From Brasenia schreberi (lineage: Eukaryota; Streptophyta; Magnoliopsida; Nymphaeales; Cabombaceae), in assembly GCA_036023115.1 (NCBI GenBank), contig JAYKKT010000064.1, positions 10,925,001-10,989,000 on the forward strand: 64,000 nucleotides of DNA, in the 5' to 3' direction. This document shows, piece by piece, positions 51,471-62,180 of the stretch (position 1 is the stretch's first letter; each line of letters starts with the position of its first letter). The notes below the pieces were generated by a model. The model saw nothing but the letters and a program-made list of their open reading frames with translations. It made no database searches and was not told the DNA's origin. Made by a program: the position numbers and the translations under genes.

Positions 51471-53525
51471 CATCACCATTGTTTCATAGCAATTCTAAAC
51501 GACCAGTCGGCCTGCCTACATCTCTCGTATACCGATAGGACCGACCTCGTGCAGCCATGATGGCCGTCGAACAAGGGTTTCTATGGTATAATCAAAGAAG
51601 AGAGACGGAGGGGGCAGAAGAGCCTTGTAATGCTGATGAAATCGTTATTTCACGATCAATCAAAGAGGCCTTCTGCCAAAAAGTCATCCACAGCTCGTCA
51701 CTGTGAGACGACCGACAACAGCCCAGGAGGTTGTTGTCGAATAGAAAAATCACTACTATTCTAAAACAAGGAAATAAATGTATACCTATTATTTTGAACT
51801 GCACAGAAAATTTGCCGGTGCTTTTGTTGTCTGTCGATCAAGATGATCTAGTTAGCCAGAGGACTATTCATTGCGCTTTCATTAGCAACGTTGTCGGACA
51901 TCTTGGCTTCCCAATGCGTCATCTCATAAAGAGGAAGCAAAGGCGACGAGCCTCAATGGTTGTGGATACCACTGTTGAAATCTCCTTTGGCTTTCATCAC
52001 TTCAGTCACCAAGCATCCTTCACGTTCATTCTCCTGAAGAGAGTCTGTACAATAGCTTGATTCGACTTTGGCTGCCACTGTTTGTCACCCTTATCACTAT
52101 CAAACATTTTAATATACTACATTCTCATGTTTTACCATTCTCCTTTATTTGAAGGCCGTGGCATTCTCAAGCTCTTGATGCAATGATCAGTGAGATTAGT
52201 TTGTCGTAGACCAAGTCTGGTTGTTGCAACATCTCATGCACACAAATTAAATGTTCCATTTCATGTATCTTCTATGGTTTTTCAGTTCTATAATCTAAAA
52301 TTTCTCCAATTCCTGCTTCTCTCTTCTTGAAGAAACAAACTTTGGCGATCATCAACACAATATATTTCTCAATATTTGTGCCATCCTCAAGAGTCAACTC
52401 TTGGATAAGTGCCTGAAATTTCTATTATTTTAGAAATTCATGTTAGTTGGATGTAGAAGAATCGAAGTTTATGTAGTTCTTACTTATTTTTTGACGAAAA
52501 ACCCCATCGTGAAGTATGAACTCTAAACCTAATCCTCAATTGCTTCATACCTACGCTTACGCTATGTCAATCCTAGAGTTACTGTTACTAGTTGTTTATT
52601 CAGTAGTATAAACATATTATGTGTATATGTCAATTGATACTTCCTCAAATTCTTATACTCTACAACTTAAGTTCAAACTCCTATACCATGCATAAAGATC
52701 ATCTGAAAAGGGTATTGAAACGAAGAAAATCAAGAAAGAATAAAGGAGGTTGTCAACAAATTGTATGATAAGACAAGACAATATAATAAGTTCATCAATC
52801 TAGAGGTGGTGTTTATGGTCCCTAACTCTATCTACCCAATTAATATACAGTTGATTGGTCATGGGTGAGGGATGCATGAACTTCAGGCATTAATGAGCAT
52901 CCTAAACATTTAACCTAATTACAAAAGGTTGCTCAAGGTTTCGTTAAATTATGTTTCACTTACTAACACTAATTTTCGTGTACCTCTCTCATGGGAGCTC
53001 TGCTAACCTAGGTTTAACATCACGTTAATGATGTAAAATTACTTTTCTACACCACACACATATATACATAGGGAGTCTTATAAGAATAATGCCTTATAAG
53101 AAGTTTTATCTGCATAATATCTTTTGGTACAAACATCTCTCTTGTTGGATTTTGGATATCAAAGGTAAAGATTTAATTTAAAAATATCATTCTATTTTAT
53201 ACTTTACATTTAATTTATCATATACTTTAAATATAAATGATTCAAATCTCCTATCTAAAAGATTGACATAGATGAACGGGTGAAGATGTTTATACAAGAT
53301 TATGCACCAAAAAACACTATACAACTAAGATTCCCTCTCACTATATATATATAAACTGAATCCTGTTCACCTCTGTCATTAAGCACTCATGTCTCTCCTT
53401 ACCTTTTTATGGTTACGAATGCAGTTTAAAATATTATAAGAGCATAATAAAAAATACTCTAATTCAAATGTAAAGGTAGATACAATGAGCTTTCCAACAC
53501 AACACCTGAAAGTCACAAAACTTGA
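51471..53525. other. Intergenic, no supported gene
   Basis: Frames at 51592-51804 (minus) and 51731-52060 (plus) overlap each other and show no recognisable motif. The rest is AT-rich. Confidence 0.45.
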
Positions 53526-53636
53526 CGGTGCCTTCAACCACTCGGGTAATATGAAACACTCGGTGCCTTCAAGCACGAGTAGACGGTCATGAGTTCGAAA
53601 CCATCTGGCTTCAGCCTCCCCATTCTAACAGACAAA
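53526..53636 (+). repeat. SINE-like 3' part
   Basis: Contains 'gacggtcatgagttcgaaac', which resembles a tRNA box B, then 'tggcttcagcctccccattc' and an A-rich tail. It matches the end of the SINE-like element at 32103-32240. The 5' part contains a small direct repeat 'actcggtgccttcaa' / 'cggtgccttcaacca'. Confidence 0.45.
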
Positions 53637-54346
53637 AGAAAAAGAAAACATGAATTTCAACATTTAATCGAAAAACAAGAATTCCATTTCTCCAGGAAAA
53701 AAGAAAACATGAATTACAACAGTTGATCACTCAGCATAAGGAAAAAGAGTATGTTCATATAAAAGTCTTGGGCCGTATCCGTGGTCATTATACGACGGAC
53801 TTCAGTCTTCTCTCCTCTGTCAAAATCCGCCCAAAATACCTTCAACAGATAGGGGTCAACTCAAAGAAGAAAATCAGCAAATCCATCAGTGTCTTCAACA
53901 AATAGAAACAATAGACTTGGTTTTGTAATTGTTTGCACAAGATTATTACCTTCCGAGCATCATGACAGTGGCCTGCGCGTTCGTGCCCGGCGAAATCGAG
54001 AATGTGGACGAGTCCAAGACTCGGAGATGACGGACACCGGCAACGCGGTACCGTTGGTCCACCACCTTCCCCATGACGCAACCACCATGGTAATGCCAGA
54101 TGGTGGTCACCGTTCTTCTACAGAACTCCGCCAGCTCCCCATCATTGGATAAATTCGCAGGCAGTTTGGCGCCGAGAAACCTGAATTCCCCGCTATTGAG
54201 GGGGCCGAGGCCGTCAGGGAACTTGAACGCGTCCATAGAGGGTTCAGCGAGGACGCGTCCGACGAGGCAGACGCCGTCAGCACAAGCGGCGACGTCCGAC
54301 GGGTCGGAGAAGTAACTGAACCGAACCGCCGGGTTGTCCCGCGTGC

Positions 54347-54724
54347 TGTTATAGATAAGAGTGGTCATTCTCATTAACTCAATCGAGTAACGACAACTCA
54401 ATCGAGTAACGACAGGAATCACCATTAAAACCGTTACCTGGAGAAGAGTTACGAATAGGGTCTCGGTTGTAACCGCAGCAGAGAGGAGTTACGGATTTGT
54501 AACCGTAGCAGTATATATATTTGAGTGAAAAATAACGAAAATAGTATGATATACAGATACATTGAAAGACAAAAATACTCGAAAGATACAACGTATCCTT
54601 GTTAAGACTGTTGTGAGGAAACCTCAAACTCCACTACACCTTTCCGCTGTAGATCTACACGGTACAGAAAAGTCGGCATCTGAGCATATTGAACGGACCG
54701 AAGGAAGAAGCATAGAGGCCATCA
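54347..54724 (+). repeat. 5' LTR of the copia element
   Basis: About 378 bp, begins TGTTATAGATAAG and ends GGCCATCA. Shared landmarks with the 3' LTR are 'agttacgaatagggt', 'atatatttgagtgaaaaat', 'gatacattgaaa' and 'gaacggaccgaaggaagaag'. It contains a duplicated 'aactcaatcgagtaacgac'. The primer binding site follows after one base. Confidence 0.85.
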
Positions 54725-54725
54725 C

Positions 54726-54745
54726 TGGTATCAGGGCTCAGGTTT
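54726..54745 (+). other. Primer binding site (initiator tRNA-Met)
   Basis: tggtatcagggctcaggt, close to the plant initiator tRNA-Met complement TGGTATCAGAGC plus flanking bases, and placed one base after the 5' LTR. This fixes the element's orientation and the 5' LTR end. Confidence 0.85.
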
Positions 54746-54929
54746 TTGATCCTGCAAAAAAAAAGACGCACTTACTACTCTAAAAACAGAAAAGGAGAGA
54801 AGGAGAAGAATAAAAAAAAATAAGAGAGATAATAGATCCGAAAAGCCAGCAGACTAAGCAAGAAGGTCGGTAAAGGCCTAAATAAACACAGCCCGAGAAT
54901 TGGCCACACACAAGCCACAAAGGCTTAAA

Positions 54930-55030
54930 TGGTCGAAGCCTAAACGACAAGAAACAAGCTGCGAAGGAAGGCCAACAACCGAAGCCTAAACGAAAAGAAG
55001 GTTTGAACAGCCGAAACCTGAACGTCCAAA
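54930..55030 (+). repeat. Short repeats in the copia leader
   Basis: 'cgaagcctaaacga' occurs twice (about 54934 and 54980) and 'cgaaacctgaacg' once (about 55012), each followed by Lys/Arg-codon-like purine runs. They lie between the primer site and gag. Confidence 0.6.
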
Positions 55031-58000
55031 AACGAACTGTAGAGGCAGCCACAAAAGGCCGCCGCTAGAAGCAGCCACAGACAGCCAAGGAGCGGAGCAC
55101 CGCTCTCTCTCACACTCTCACTCAATATCTCTCTCTCATTCTCTCTCTTATCTTTATAGGACGAAAACCGCCAAGTGGTTTCAGAAAACCACGGGTCGAA
55201 ACTGACGGTTTCCTGAAATTGCCCAGGGTTTTGAAAAACCGCCTCGAGCAACGGATTAAAAAATTTGTTCTGCCCCGATCGGTTTACAGTATTTATAATT
55301 TTGCCACTAGGCAAAATTATGAGATTCTCTAGATATTTTTGGATAAGAAGACTATTTTTCCCTTACTGTGCAAAATGTTTGTTTTACCCTCTGTCATTTT
55401 ATGAAAATTACGAAATATCGGGTTTTAACTTTATTGTTTTGCCCTTCTCGGTTGAGATAATTTCAGTTTTGTAGATTCGGGTTGTAGGTTAAAATTACAG
55501 TTTTAACCCTAATCAGTTATAAATTTTATAGAAATACTAAAGAGTAATTTTACAAGTCTGTACTTAAGCTTTTTCAAAAATTTCAAAAGTAGACAAATAA
55601 CTAAAATTATTGTTTTACCCCTAGATTATTTGGAAAATACAAAAGGCAAAAACCTTTTAGAAAATTACAAGTTTGTCCCAAGTAGTTTAAAGAAATGATA
55701 TTAGACTATTTTTATGATTTTATACATCGATCTAACAAGCTCCCTCCTAAGTGTGGTTGTTGTTTTATGATTATTTTCTTTTTAAACCGTCTAATTGTTA
55801 AAATTACCAAACATATAAAAAGGAGTTTTAGAATTTGTGTGTCGGAATTGGTAAAAACTGAAAAATTAAACGGTCTTAACTTCCAAACATTGAAGAGGCG
55901 AATCCTACTAGCTCTAACACTCGAAGGTGTTGAGCATGTGCTGAAGGAAACTGTACGTCTGCCACCTTTAGACGCAATTGAGCAATAAGTAGAGATGTAT
56001 AAAACATTTCTACAAGATGACATCATAGCTAGGACAGTAATGTTAACCTCATGAAGGATGACTTAATCAGGGTTTTTGAAAAACATGAGACCGCAAAATA
56101 GTTGTTTGATTCAATAACAACTAAGTATGATACAACTGCCAAGTTGCATGTGCAGTTGCTACTACAAAAGTATAACTCCTTTAAAATAAGAAGAGACAAT
56201 GTAGTAGAACATGTGAACCACATGTTAGTAATGGTTAGGGACTTAACCGTAGCAAAGTCAATTATCCCAAAACTGATGCAGATATCTATTATATTAAACA
56301 GTCTACCCCGTCATGGAACATGGTAACTACTGCTCTCAGATTAGGGCAGAGATTAATCTTTCTAAATTGCCCCTGAAACTTGCAATAGAGTAGGAACACA
56401 TGAAGAAGAACAAGAAAGAAAAATTGCTATTAGCCCAAGATGAGATAGCATCTAGCTCCAAAACCAACCAAAAAAAAGATAAACCAAACAACAAGTTTGG
56501 CAAGAATAACAAGAAAAGCGGTCAAAATTTTAAAAAATCACAAGAAACCACTTTTCGGGTAAAGTGCTTCAACTGTGAAAAGCTGGGACACTTTAAGAGG
56601 GACTGCCGTAACAAGAAAAGTGGAGAAAACAACCCACAATGCGGACAGTAATTTGCGTGATTTCAAAATACTTATACATGGATTGCCCGATGACAAGTTG
56701 GTGGATAGACTTAGGAGCTATACGATATATCTCAAAGACCAAGGAAATGATAACGGAGCTAAAGGAATACAAACCTGACGAACATAGAGTCTACATGGGA
56801 AATAATACTTTGTCGGATGTTTTGGGTATTAAGTCCTTCAGAATATTTGTATAAGGCAAACCGATTGTATTAACTGATATATTAATTGTGTCATCTATAA
56901 GGCACAATCTAGTTTCAATCCATGCCTTAGTAAAGAAAGGTTTTGAGGTAAGGTTTATTTCTATCAAGGTGATTGTGGAAAAACATAAGAGAATACTATT
57001 CTCTAGAAATTCGATGTAGAATATGGACTATTTAGGCTTTGTGATAATGAAATTAATACTTCTTCTACTTATATTGAGAGTGTATTTACTTTTGATGTGA
57101 ATATGTGGCATAAACGCTTCGGGCATATAAGTTTAAAAAAGTTGAGAAAATTATTCAACTTTTACTTATTGCCTGAATTTGAGAAAAATACTTTCAACAA
57201 GTGTGAAGCTTTTATACAAAGAAAAATGACAAGGAAAGTTTTTCCCAAAGACTCAACAAAGGCAACAACCCTATTTGAGGTCATTCACACTGATTTATGT
57301 GAACCATTTAGAGTAAGGTCACATCGTGAAAAGGTTTATTTTATAACCTTTATCAATGATTACTCTAGATATATTTATTTATATATTTTAGCACATAAAT
57401 CTATGACACTTAATGCTTTTAAAGAATAAAAACAAGAAGTGAAAAACCAATTAGGGCATTCAATCAAAGTCTTAAGATCAGATAGAGGTGGTGAATATAT
57501 CCCAGCAGAATTTCTTGAATTCTGTAAAGACTTTAGTATTGCAAAGCAAAATACAATGCCTAGAACACCTCAACAAAATGATGTAGCTGAAAGATACAAC
57601 ATAACCTTATTAAATATAACATGGTTTATTTTGATCGATGCCTCTCTACTAAGGGTATTTTGTGAAAAAGCAATAAGTATAACGGTTTACATATTCAATA
57701 GAGCACCGTGTAAAGCTGTATTCACTACACCATATGAGATGTGGTTTGGAAGAAAACCTAACCTAGGTCATCTCAAGAGGTGGAGATCTTTTGCACATGT
57801 AAAGATCCTTGATCAGTCTAGAGATAAGTTAGACAGTAGGTCCTTGAGATGTATATTCATTGGATATCTGAAATATTTAAAAGGATATCGTTTTATCATA
57901 AAGACCACAGACTCATTGAAAGCAGAGATGTTGAATTCTTAATAGATACTAAGAATGACATCTTAGAAAACAATGATGAATGTGTTGATGATCTGATAGA

Positions 58001-59238
58001 TTTAGATCAATCATTTTTTGAGCCCATTGAAGATCTTCATTAAACTACCGAAACTTTAGGTTGACATAAAAGGCCAAGAGTCACTCCGTCCTACTAAAAG
58101 GATTATCACACTTATCTTGTAGAAAAAGTGTGTAATTTGGTGGATTTAGATGAGTTAACTAATAACTTAACTTATCAGCAAGCTATTAACTCATCGAAAG
58201 CATCAAACTAGGAGAAAGTCATAGATGAGAAAATTGAATCCATCGAAAAAAACCAAGTCTGAGAATTGATTGATTTGCCAAAAAGAAGAAAAGTCATAGG
58301 CGGTAAATGGGTTCTGAAAAAAAAATATAAGGTCGATGGTACAATCGATAAGTTTAAAGCGAGGTTGGTTGCAAAGGATTTTTTGGAAAAAAAGTGAAAA
58401 GATTATATTGAGACATATTCCCTAATTGCCAAATTTGCATTCATACGTATAATCCTAGCAATATTTGCATACTGTGATTTGAATTTACATCAGTTAGATG
58501 TAAAAATATTTCTAAACAAAGATTTATAAAAAATCATATACATGCAGTAGGCCGAAGGATTTGTGGTTGAAGGCGAAGAAGATAAAGTATATAGGTTGAG
58601 AAAATCCCTATATGGTTTGAAAAGTCACCTCCCCAATGGTATTTGATCTTTCAAAATACTATTATAGAACTTGGGTTTGTGGTTAATAAACTTAATCACT
58701 GTGTATATGTTTGGAACAGTAGAAGCCACTTTGTCATCCTATCATTATATGTAGATGACATATTATTGACTGGGAATGACAATGAGATGATTGTCAAAAC
58801 CAAGTCATGGTTAAACTCAAAGTTCGAAATGAAGGATATGGGGGAAGCATCCTATATCCTAGGTATAAAGATCTCTCGAGATAGATAATCTAAACTCTTA
58901 TGCCTGAGTTAGGAGAGATATATTGATTATATCCTCAAAAAGTTCAAAATGGGTGAATGTAAGTTTGTTGTTACACCTTTTGGAAATAACTAACGAGCCA
59001 ATTGTTATTTACTGTGATAACAATGCAGCAATTACTCTTATCAAGAGTGAAGCTGATTGCTCAAAAAGAAAATATATAATGGTGAAATACCCTTATGTTT
59101 ATGATAATGTTATGAAAAAGAAAATATCCATCTCATACGTGCCAATAAATGATATGTTGGCAAACTCCTTGTCTAAAGGCATAACAGAGAAACTAATTTT
59201 AAAACATGTTACAAACATGGGATTGAGGTACGTTTGAT

Positions 59239-59330
59239 TGTTGTGTTGGGAAATAACCACACAACCGGCAAAATGTTGTGTAGGAAAATAACCACACAAC
59301 AAGCAGGTTGTTGTGTAGGAAAATAATCAA
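59239..59330 (+). repeat. Triplicated short palindromic motif in the copia 3' leader
   Basis: Three copies of gttgtgt-(aggaaaataacc)-acacaac lie at 59239-59264, 59274-59300 and 59308-59330 (the third lacks the right half). Each full copy could form a 7-bp stem. They sit between the RNase H stop codon and the polypurine tract. Confidence 0.75.
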
Positions 59331-59435
59331 TTCAATAGATATTGATTGTAATAGTAATCAGAAAATGACATTAGTAGATAAACCCTTGAAAATTGAGAGA
59401 AAAACTAGTATGCCAATACGCTCGAATGAAAGAGA

Positions 59436-59801
59436 TGTTACAGATAACAATAATCATTTTCGCCAACTGAGTGGGATAACGACTCAACTCGCCATCCAGA
59501 CCGTTACTCGAAGAGAAGTTACGAATAGGGTATGGATTGTAACCGCCGAACCATTACCCGTAATGGTCCGAATTTAGTGCTCAAAAAGAATAAAACTGAT
59601 AGTAAAAGCAGAATTATATATATTCGAGTGAAAAATCAGCGATGTGATATATATAGATACATTGAAAAACGCTCGAAATATACAAGAGAATGAGAAGCCG
59701 CTGCCAACAAACACCTTTTTCCGGTGCAGATCTACCGGGTCCACGAAAGCCGGCAACTCAGGAGACTGAACGGACCGAAGGAAGAAGTACATAGGCCATC
59801 A
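59436..59801 (+). repeat. 3' LTR of the copia element
   Basis: About 366 bp, begins TGTTACAGATAAC and ends GGCCATCA. It is directly preceded by the purine-rich gaatgaaagaga (59424-59435), a plausible polypurine tract. The right flank, ggttcgccatcttgg, is coding sequence of the HOTHEAD-like exon on the minus strand. Confidence 0.85.
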
Positions 59802-60458
59802 GGTTCGCCATCTTGGCCATTATTGTGGCGACAGGGAGGAGCGGCGGTGGGAGGAAGGGGCGGGGGAAGGCGGACGAGAGTACCGACGGAAAGAAGGGAA
59901 GGGGGTTCGACGCAGACTAGACGAAGGCGGTCCCGGAAGCCGGAATGCCGACCGCCTGGATGAGAGTGGCTTCGAGAGGGAGGGGAAAGAGGATGGAGAC
60001 GCCGATGCGGGGGTTGTCTACGAGAAATTGACCGACGGCGGGAAGGTGGTGGGCGATGGGGATGCCCATGGAGGAGAGATGGGAGCGGGGGCCAATGCAG
60101 CTGAGGAGTAGTAGCTGTGGGCTGCCGAGCGCCCCAGCGCACAGTATCACTTCGCCTCCTGGACAAACAAGGGCGCGGTTGTGGAGACCGTGCGTGTCCC
60201 TGTAAACTACCCCGTGCACCTGCTGCTTCGGCTGCCCCCACCATGGTTCTGACCCTTTTCCAGCGCGCAACAGTAATGATCTCCATCACAAGACACAACA
60301 CACAGGACGGGAGAAAGAGAGTGTGCGTCGCAAGTCGGCTCGTCAGTGGGTAACTTAGGGTTCGGGTCAAAATAGCCTACCTGAATCCAGTTCGATTCTT
60401 CTTCCGTTCACATATTTGGACCCATACTCAATCGGGTTGGGTTCGTGTAGGGTTTGGA

Positions 60459-60720
60459 GTCAACTTTGGGCCAAATACAATACGTATAAGGATATCGTGA
60501 AGCTATACGTTACACATGACACGAATTATAGTATACATATATTATACTCGTTATATTTTATATATTATCTTTGTAGAAATATATATATAGTCAACTTTGG
60601 GTCAAATACAATACGTGTAAGGATATTGTGAAGCTATATGTTACACATGACACGAATTATAGTATGCATATATTATACTCGTTATATTTTATACATTATC
60701 TTTGTAGAAATATATATATA
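60459..60720. repeat. Tandem duplication, two 131-bp units
   Basis: Units 60459-60589 and 60590-60720 both start 'gtcaactttggg', share 'cacatgacacgaattatagt' and 'ctcgttatattttata', and end 'tttgtagaaatatatatata'. They differ at about ten positions. The duplication lies in the intron between the two upstream exons of the HOTHEAD-like gene. Confidence 0.9.
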
Positions 60721-60740
60721 TATAATATATGAGAGAGAGA

Positions 60741-60972
60741 GAGTGGGGGTAAGGCTGGCTGTGTTACAAGATTGAGAATGGTGAATCTCAATAACTCACG
60801 AAGTTCGCATAGAAATTTGTAATAGAAATTCCAACCTAAATCAAAATAAACAGAAATTCCGAGCTGGCTGTGTAACACAGCCAGCCTTACCCCCACTCTC
60901 AATTTCTATTACAAGATTGAGATGCGAAGTTCTGTGGAGAGAGAGTGGGGGTAAGGCTGGCTGTGTTACAAG
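60741..60972. repeat. Palindrome cluster in a HOTHEAD-like intron
   Basis: A ~29-bp segment beginning 'gagtgggggtaaggctggct' occurs in direct orientation at 60741-60769 and 60943-60972 and inverted at 60873-60900. At 60863-60885 two copies meet head to head, with 11-base arms (GCTGGCTGTGT) around one central base. The neighbouring 'acaagattgaga' and 'gcgaagttc' segments are repeated as well. Confidence 0.85.
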
Positions 60973-61517
60973 CTAGCTGTTACAAGATTGAGATGCGAAG
61001 TTCCAACCTAAATCAAGAACTTCATGGGTGTATGCAACAGCTAGTCTCAAGAACTCATGCAAACTGAAACGAACTTCGTATAGAAATTTGTATACCAATT
61101 CCAGTTAAATTTGAATAGAAAAACAAAATAAAGAAGACTTGCAAATTTCCAACTGAAATCATTCAATCAATTCAAATAAAAGGAAAACTCAAATCTTAAC
61201 AATTCGCATACCAATTTAAGTTTGAAATGCGTATAGAAAACAAAGAAATGAGATGAAATTCCAAACTGAAACCTCAATCCATTCAAATAAACAGAAGAAT
61301 GAAATCCTGAACTTGGCATACAAATTCGCATACCAATTTCAATTGGAAGACGAAATTCCGAGCTGAAACCATGAACAAAATCGATTCAACTAAAATAAAA
61401 ACTCGAATCAAGAACTGAAACCACCTGACTCATTCTTGAAAACCGCTGCATAGAAACTAAAACCAAGAATATTCTTCGATCCAATCAAAATAAGAGTTTA
61501 ATTCCGCATTGGTTTAC
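60973..61517 (-). other. Intron sequence of the HOTHEAD-like gene
   Basis: Rest of the intron between exons 61518 and 60254. Diverged phrases ('gaaattccgagctgaaacc', 'aattccaactgaaatc', 'cgcatacc') recur irregularly, giving a loose repeat texture without a fixed period. Confidence 0.5.
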
Positions 61518-62180
61518 CAGAAATAGGGGAAAGAAGCACCCTCTCCACAGTAGCATGAAGAGCAACCTTCAGATTCCGCGAATTGGCGTACCTCAAGAAA
61601 TCGGCGGCGCTGTGCCTCCTCCCGAACACGTCGAACGTCGACGCGCCGATCTTGGTGCCGACGAGATGCTCGACGGTGTACCCATTGTATGGCATGACGT
61701 TCGCCTGCAGCAAACCGTCCCTCACGGCCATCTGCCATATCCCGATCCTGGGCGCGAAGGCCACCGTTCGTTCGACCCACTCGAACGAGTTATTCACGAG
61801 CCCCATATCCCATTCTCCGGCCTGGAAGAAGGCCCGGTGCTCCCGCGAGTAGAAGCCAGCGTTGATGGCGCTGCTCCCGCCGAGCACCCTGCCGCGGGCA
61901 TTGTGAACACCGTACTCCGATGTGATGCCCTGTGCAGGCAAGCTATAGGCGTCGACATCGCGCAACGTCGGGAGGAAGCCGGCTTGGGTGGCCAGAGACG
62001 AGTACTCCAGCGTGTGTCCGCCACGTTCTACGAGCAATACCCGAAATTCCTCCGGGAGAGTCGTAGCCAGGGGGCACCCAGCCGTGCCCCCTCCCACGAT
62101 GATGAAGTAGTACGTTTCCTCCTGGCGCGGGAACCCCGTTGCGTTGTAGATGAAGCTTGGATGGTCCGGCTGGGACTTCC

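Larger units (their letters stand above)
54347..59801 (+). mobile_element. Ty1-copia retrotransposon with both LTRs, inserted in the HOTHEAD-like gene
   Basis: 5' LTR, primer site and 3' LTR are listed separately. Internal order: long leader; gag near 55800-56400 (KTEKLNGLNFQTLKRRILLA); zinc knuckle CFNCEKLGHFKRDC at about 56566-56610; protease-like WWIDLGAIRYISKTKE (DSGA altered to DLGA); integrase HKRFGHISLKKLRKL, VIHTDLCEPFRVRS, INDYSRYIYLYIL and RSDRGGEYIPAEF with TPQQNDVAERYN (57097-57620); reverse transcriptase KWVLKKKYKVDGTIDKFK near 58310 and LYVDDILLTGNDNEMI at 58746-58800; IKISRD near 58870; then a jump to RNase H (VIYCDNNAAITLI, KKKISISYVPINDMLANSL) ending at 59237. The piece between IKISRD and RNase H is shortened. 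Stops and frameshifts in gag, integrase and reverse transcriptase make it inactive. The LTRs differ at many positions, so insertion is not recent. Confidence 0.88.
53788..62180 (-). pseudogene. HOTHEAD-like GMC oxidoreductase gene, broken by a nonsense codon and a copia insertion
   Basis: FAD-dependent glucose-methanol-choline oxidoreductase of the plant HOTHEAD / mandelonitrile-lyase-like family; family members act in the secretory pathway, with HOTHEAD linked to cuticle fatty-acid oxidation. Minus-strand parts are exon 62180-61518 (acceptor tatttcttgcag; FAD-binding IVGGGTAGCPLATTL; GMC signature GRVLGGSSAIN), exon 60254 to 59802 (GGEVILCAGALGSPQLLLLS, DNPRIG, VATIMAKMAN), the same exon resuming at 54346-53950 (RDNPAVRFSYFSDP, catalytic-region TIWHYHGGCVMGKVVD, SPGTNAQATVMMLGR) and a last exon 53839-53788 (YFGRILTEERRLKSVV). 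Splice phases agree (1 at the first junction; AG/G at the last). Damage: an in-frame TAG at 59917-59919 where relatives have a Glu, a copia element at 54347-59801, and about 12 codons missing at the insertion point. The first exon with the signal peptide was not found. Clearly non-functional as one gene. Confidence 0.85.

Noticed and set aside
59732..60370. Minus-strand frame of 212 codons, Pro/Arg/Ser-rich
   Set aside because: Wrong frame of the HOTHEAD-like exon 3; the true frame holds GGEVILCAGALGSPQLL and ends at the nonsense codon 59917-59919.
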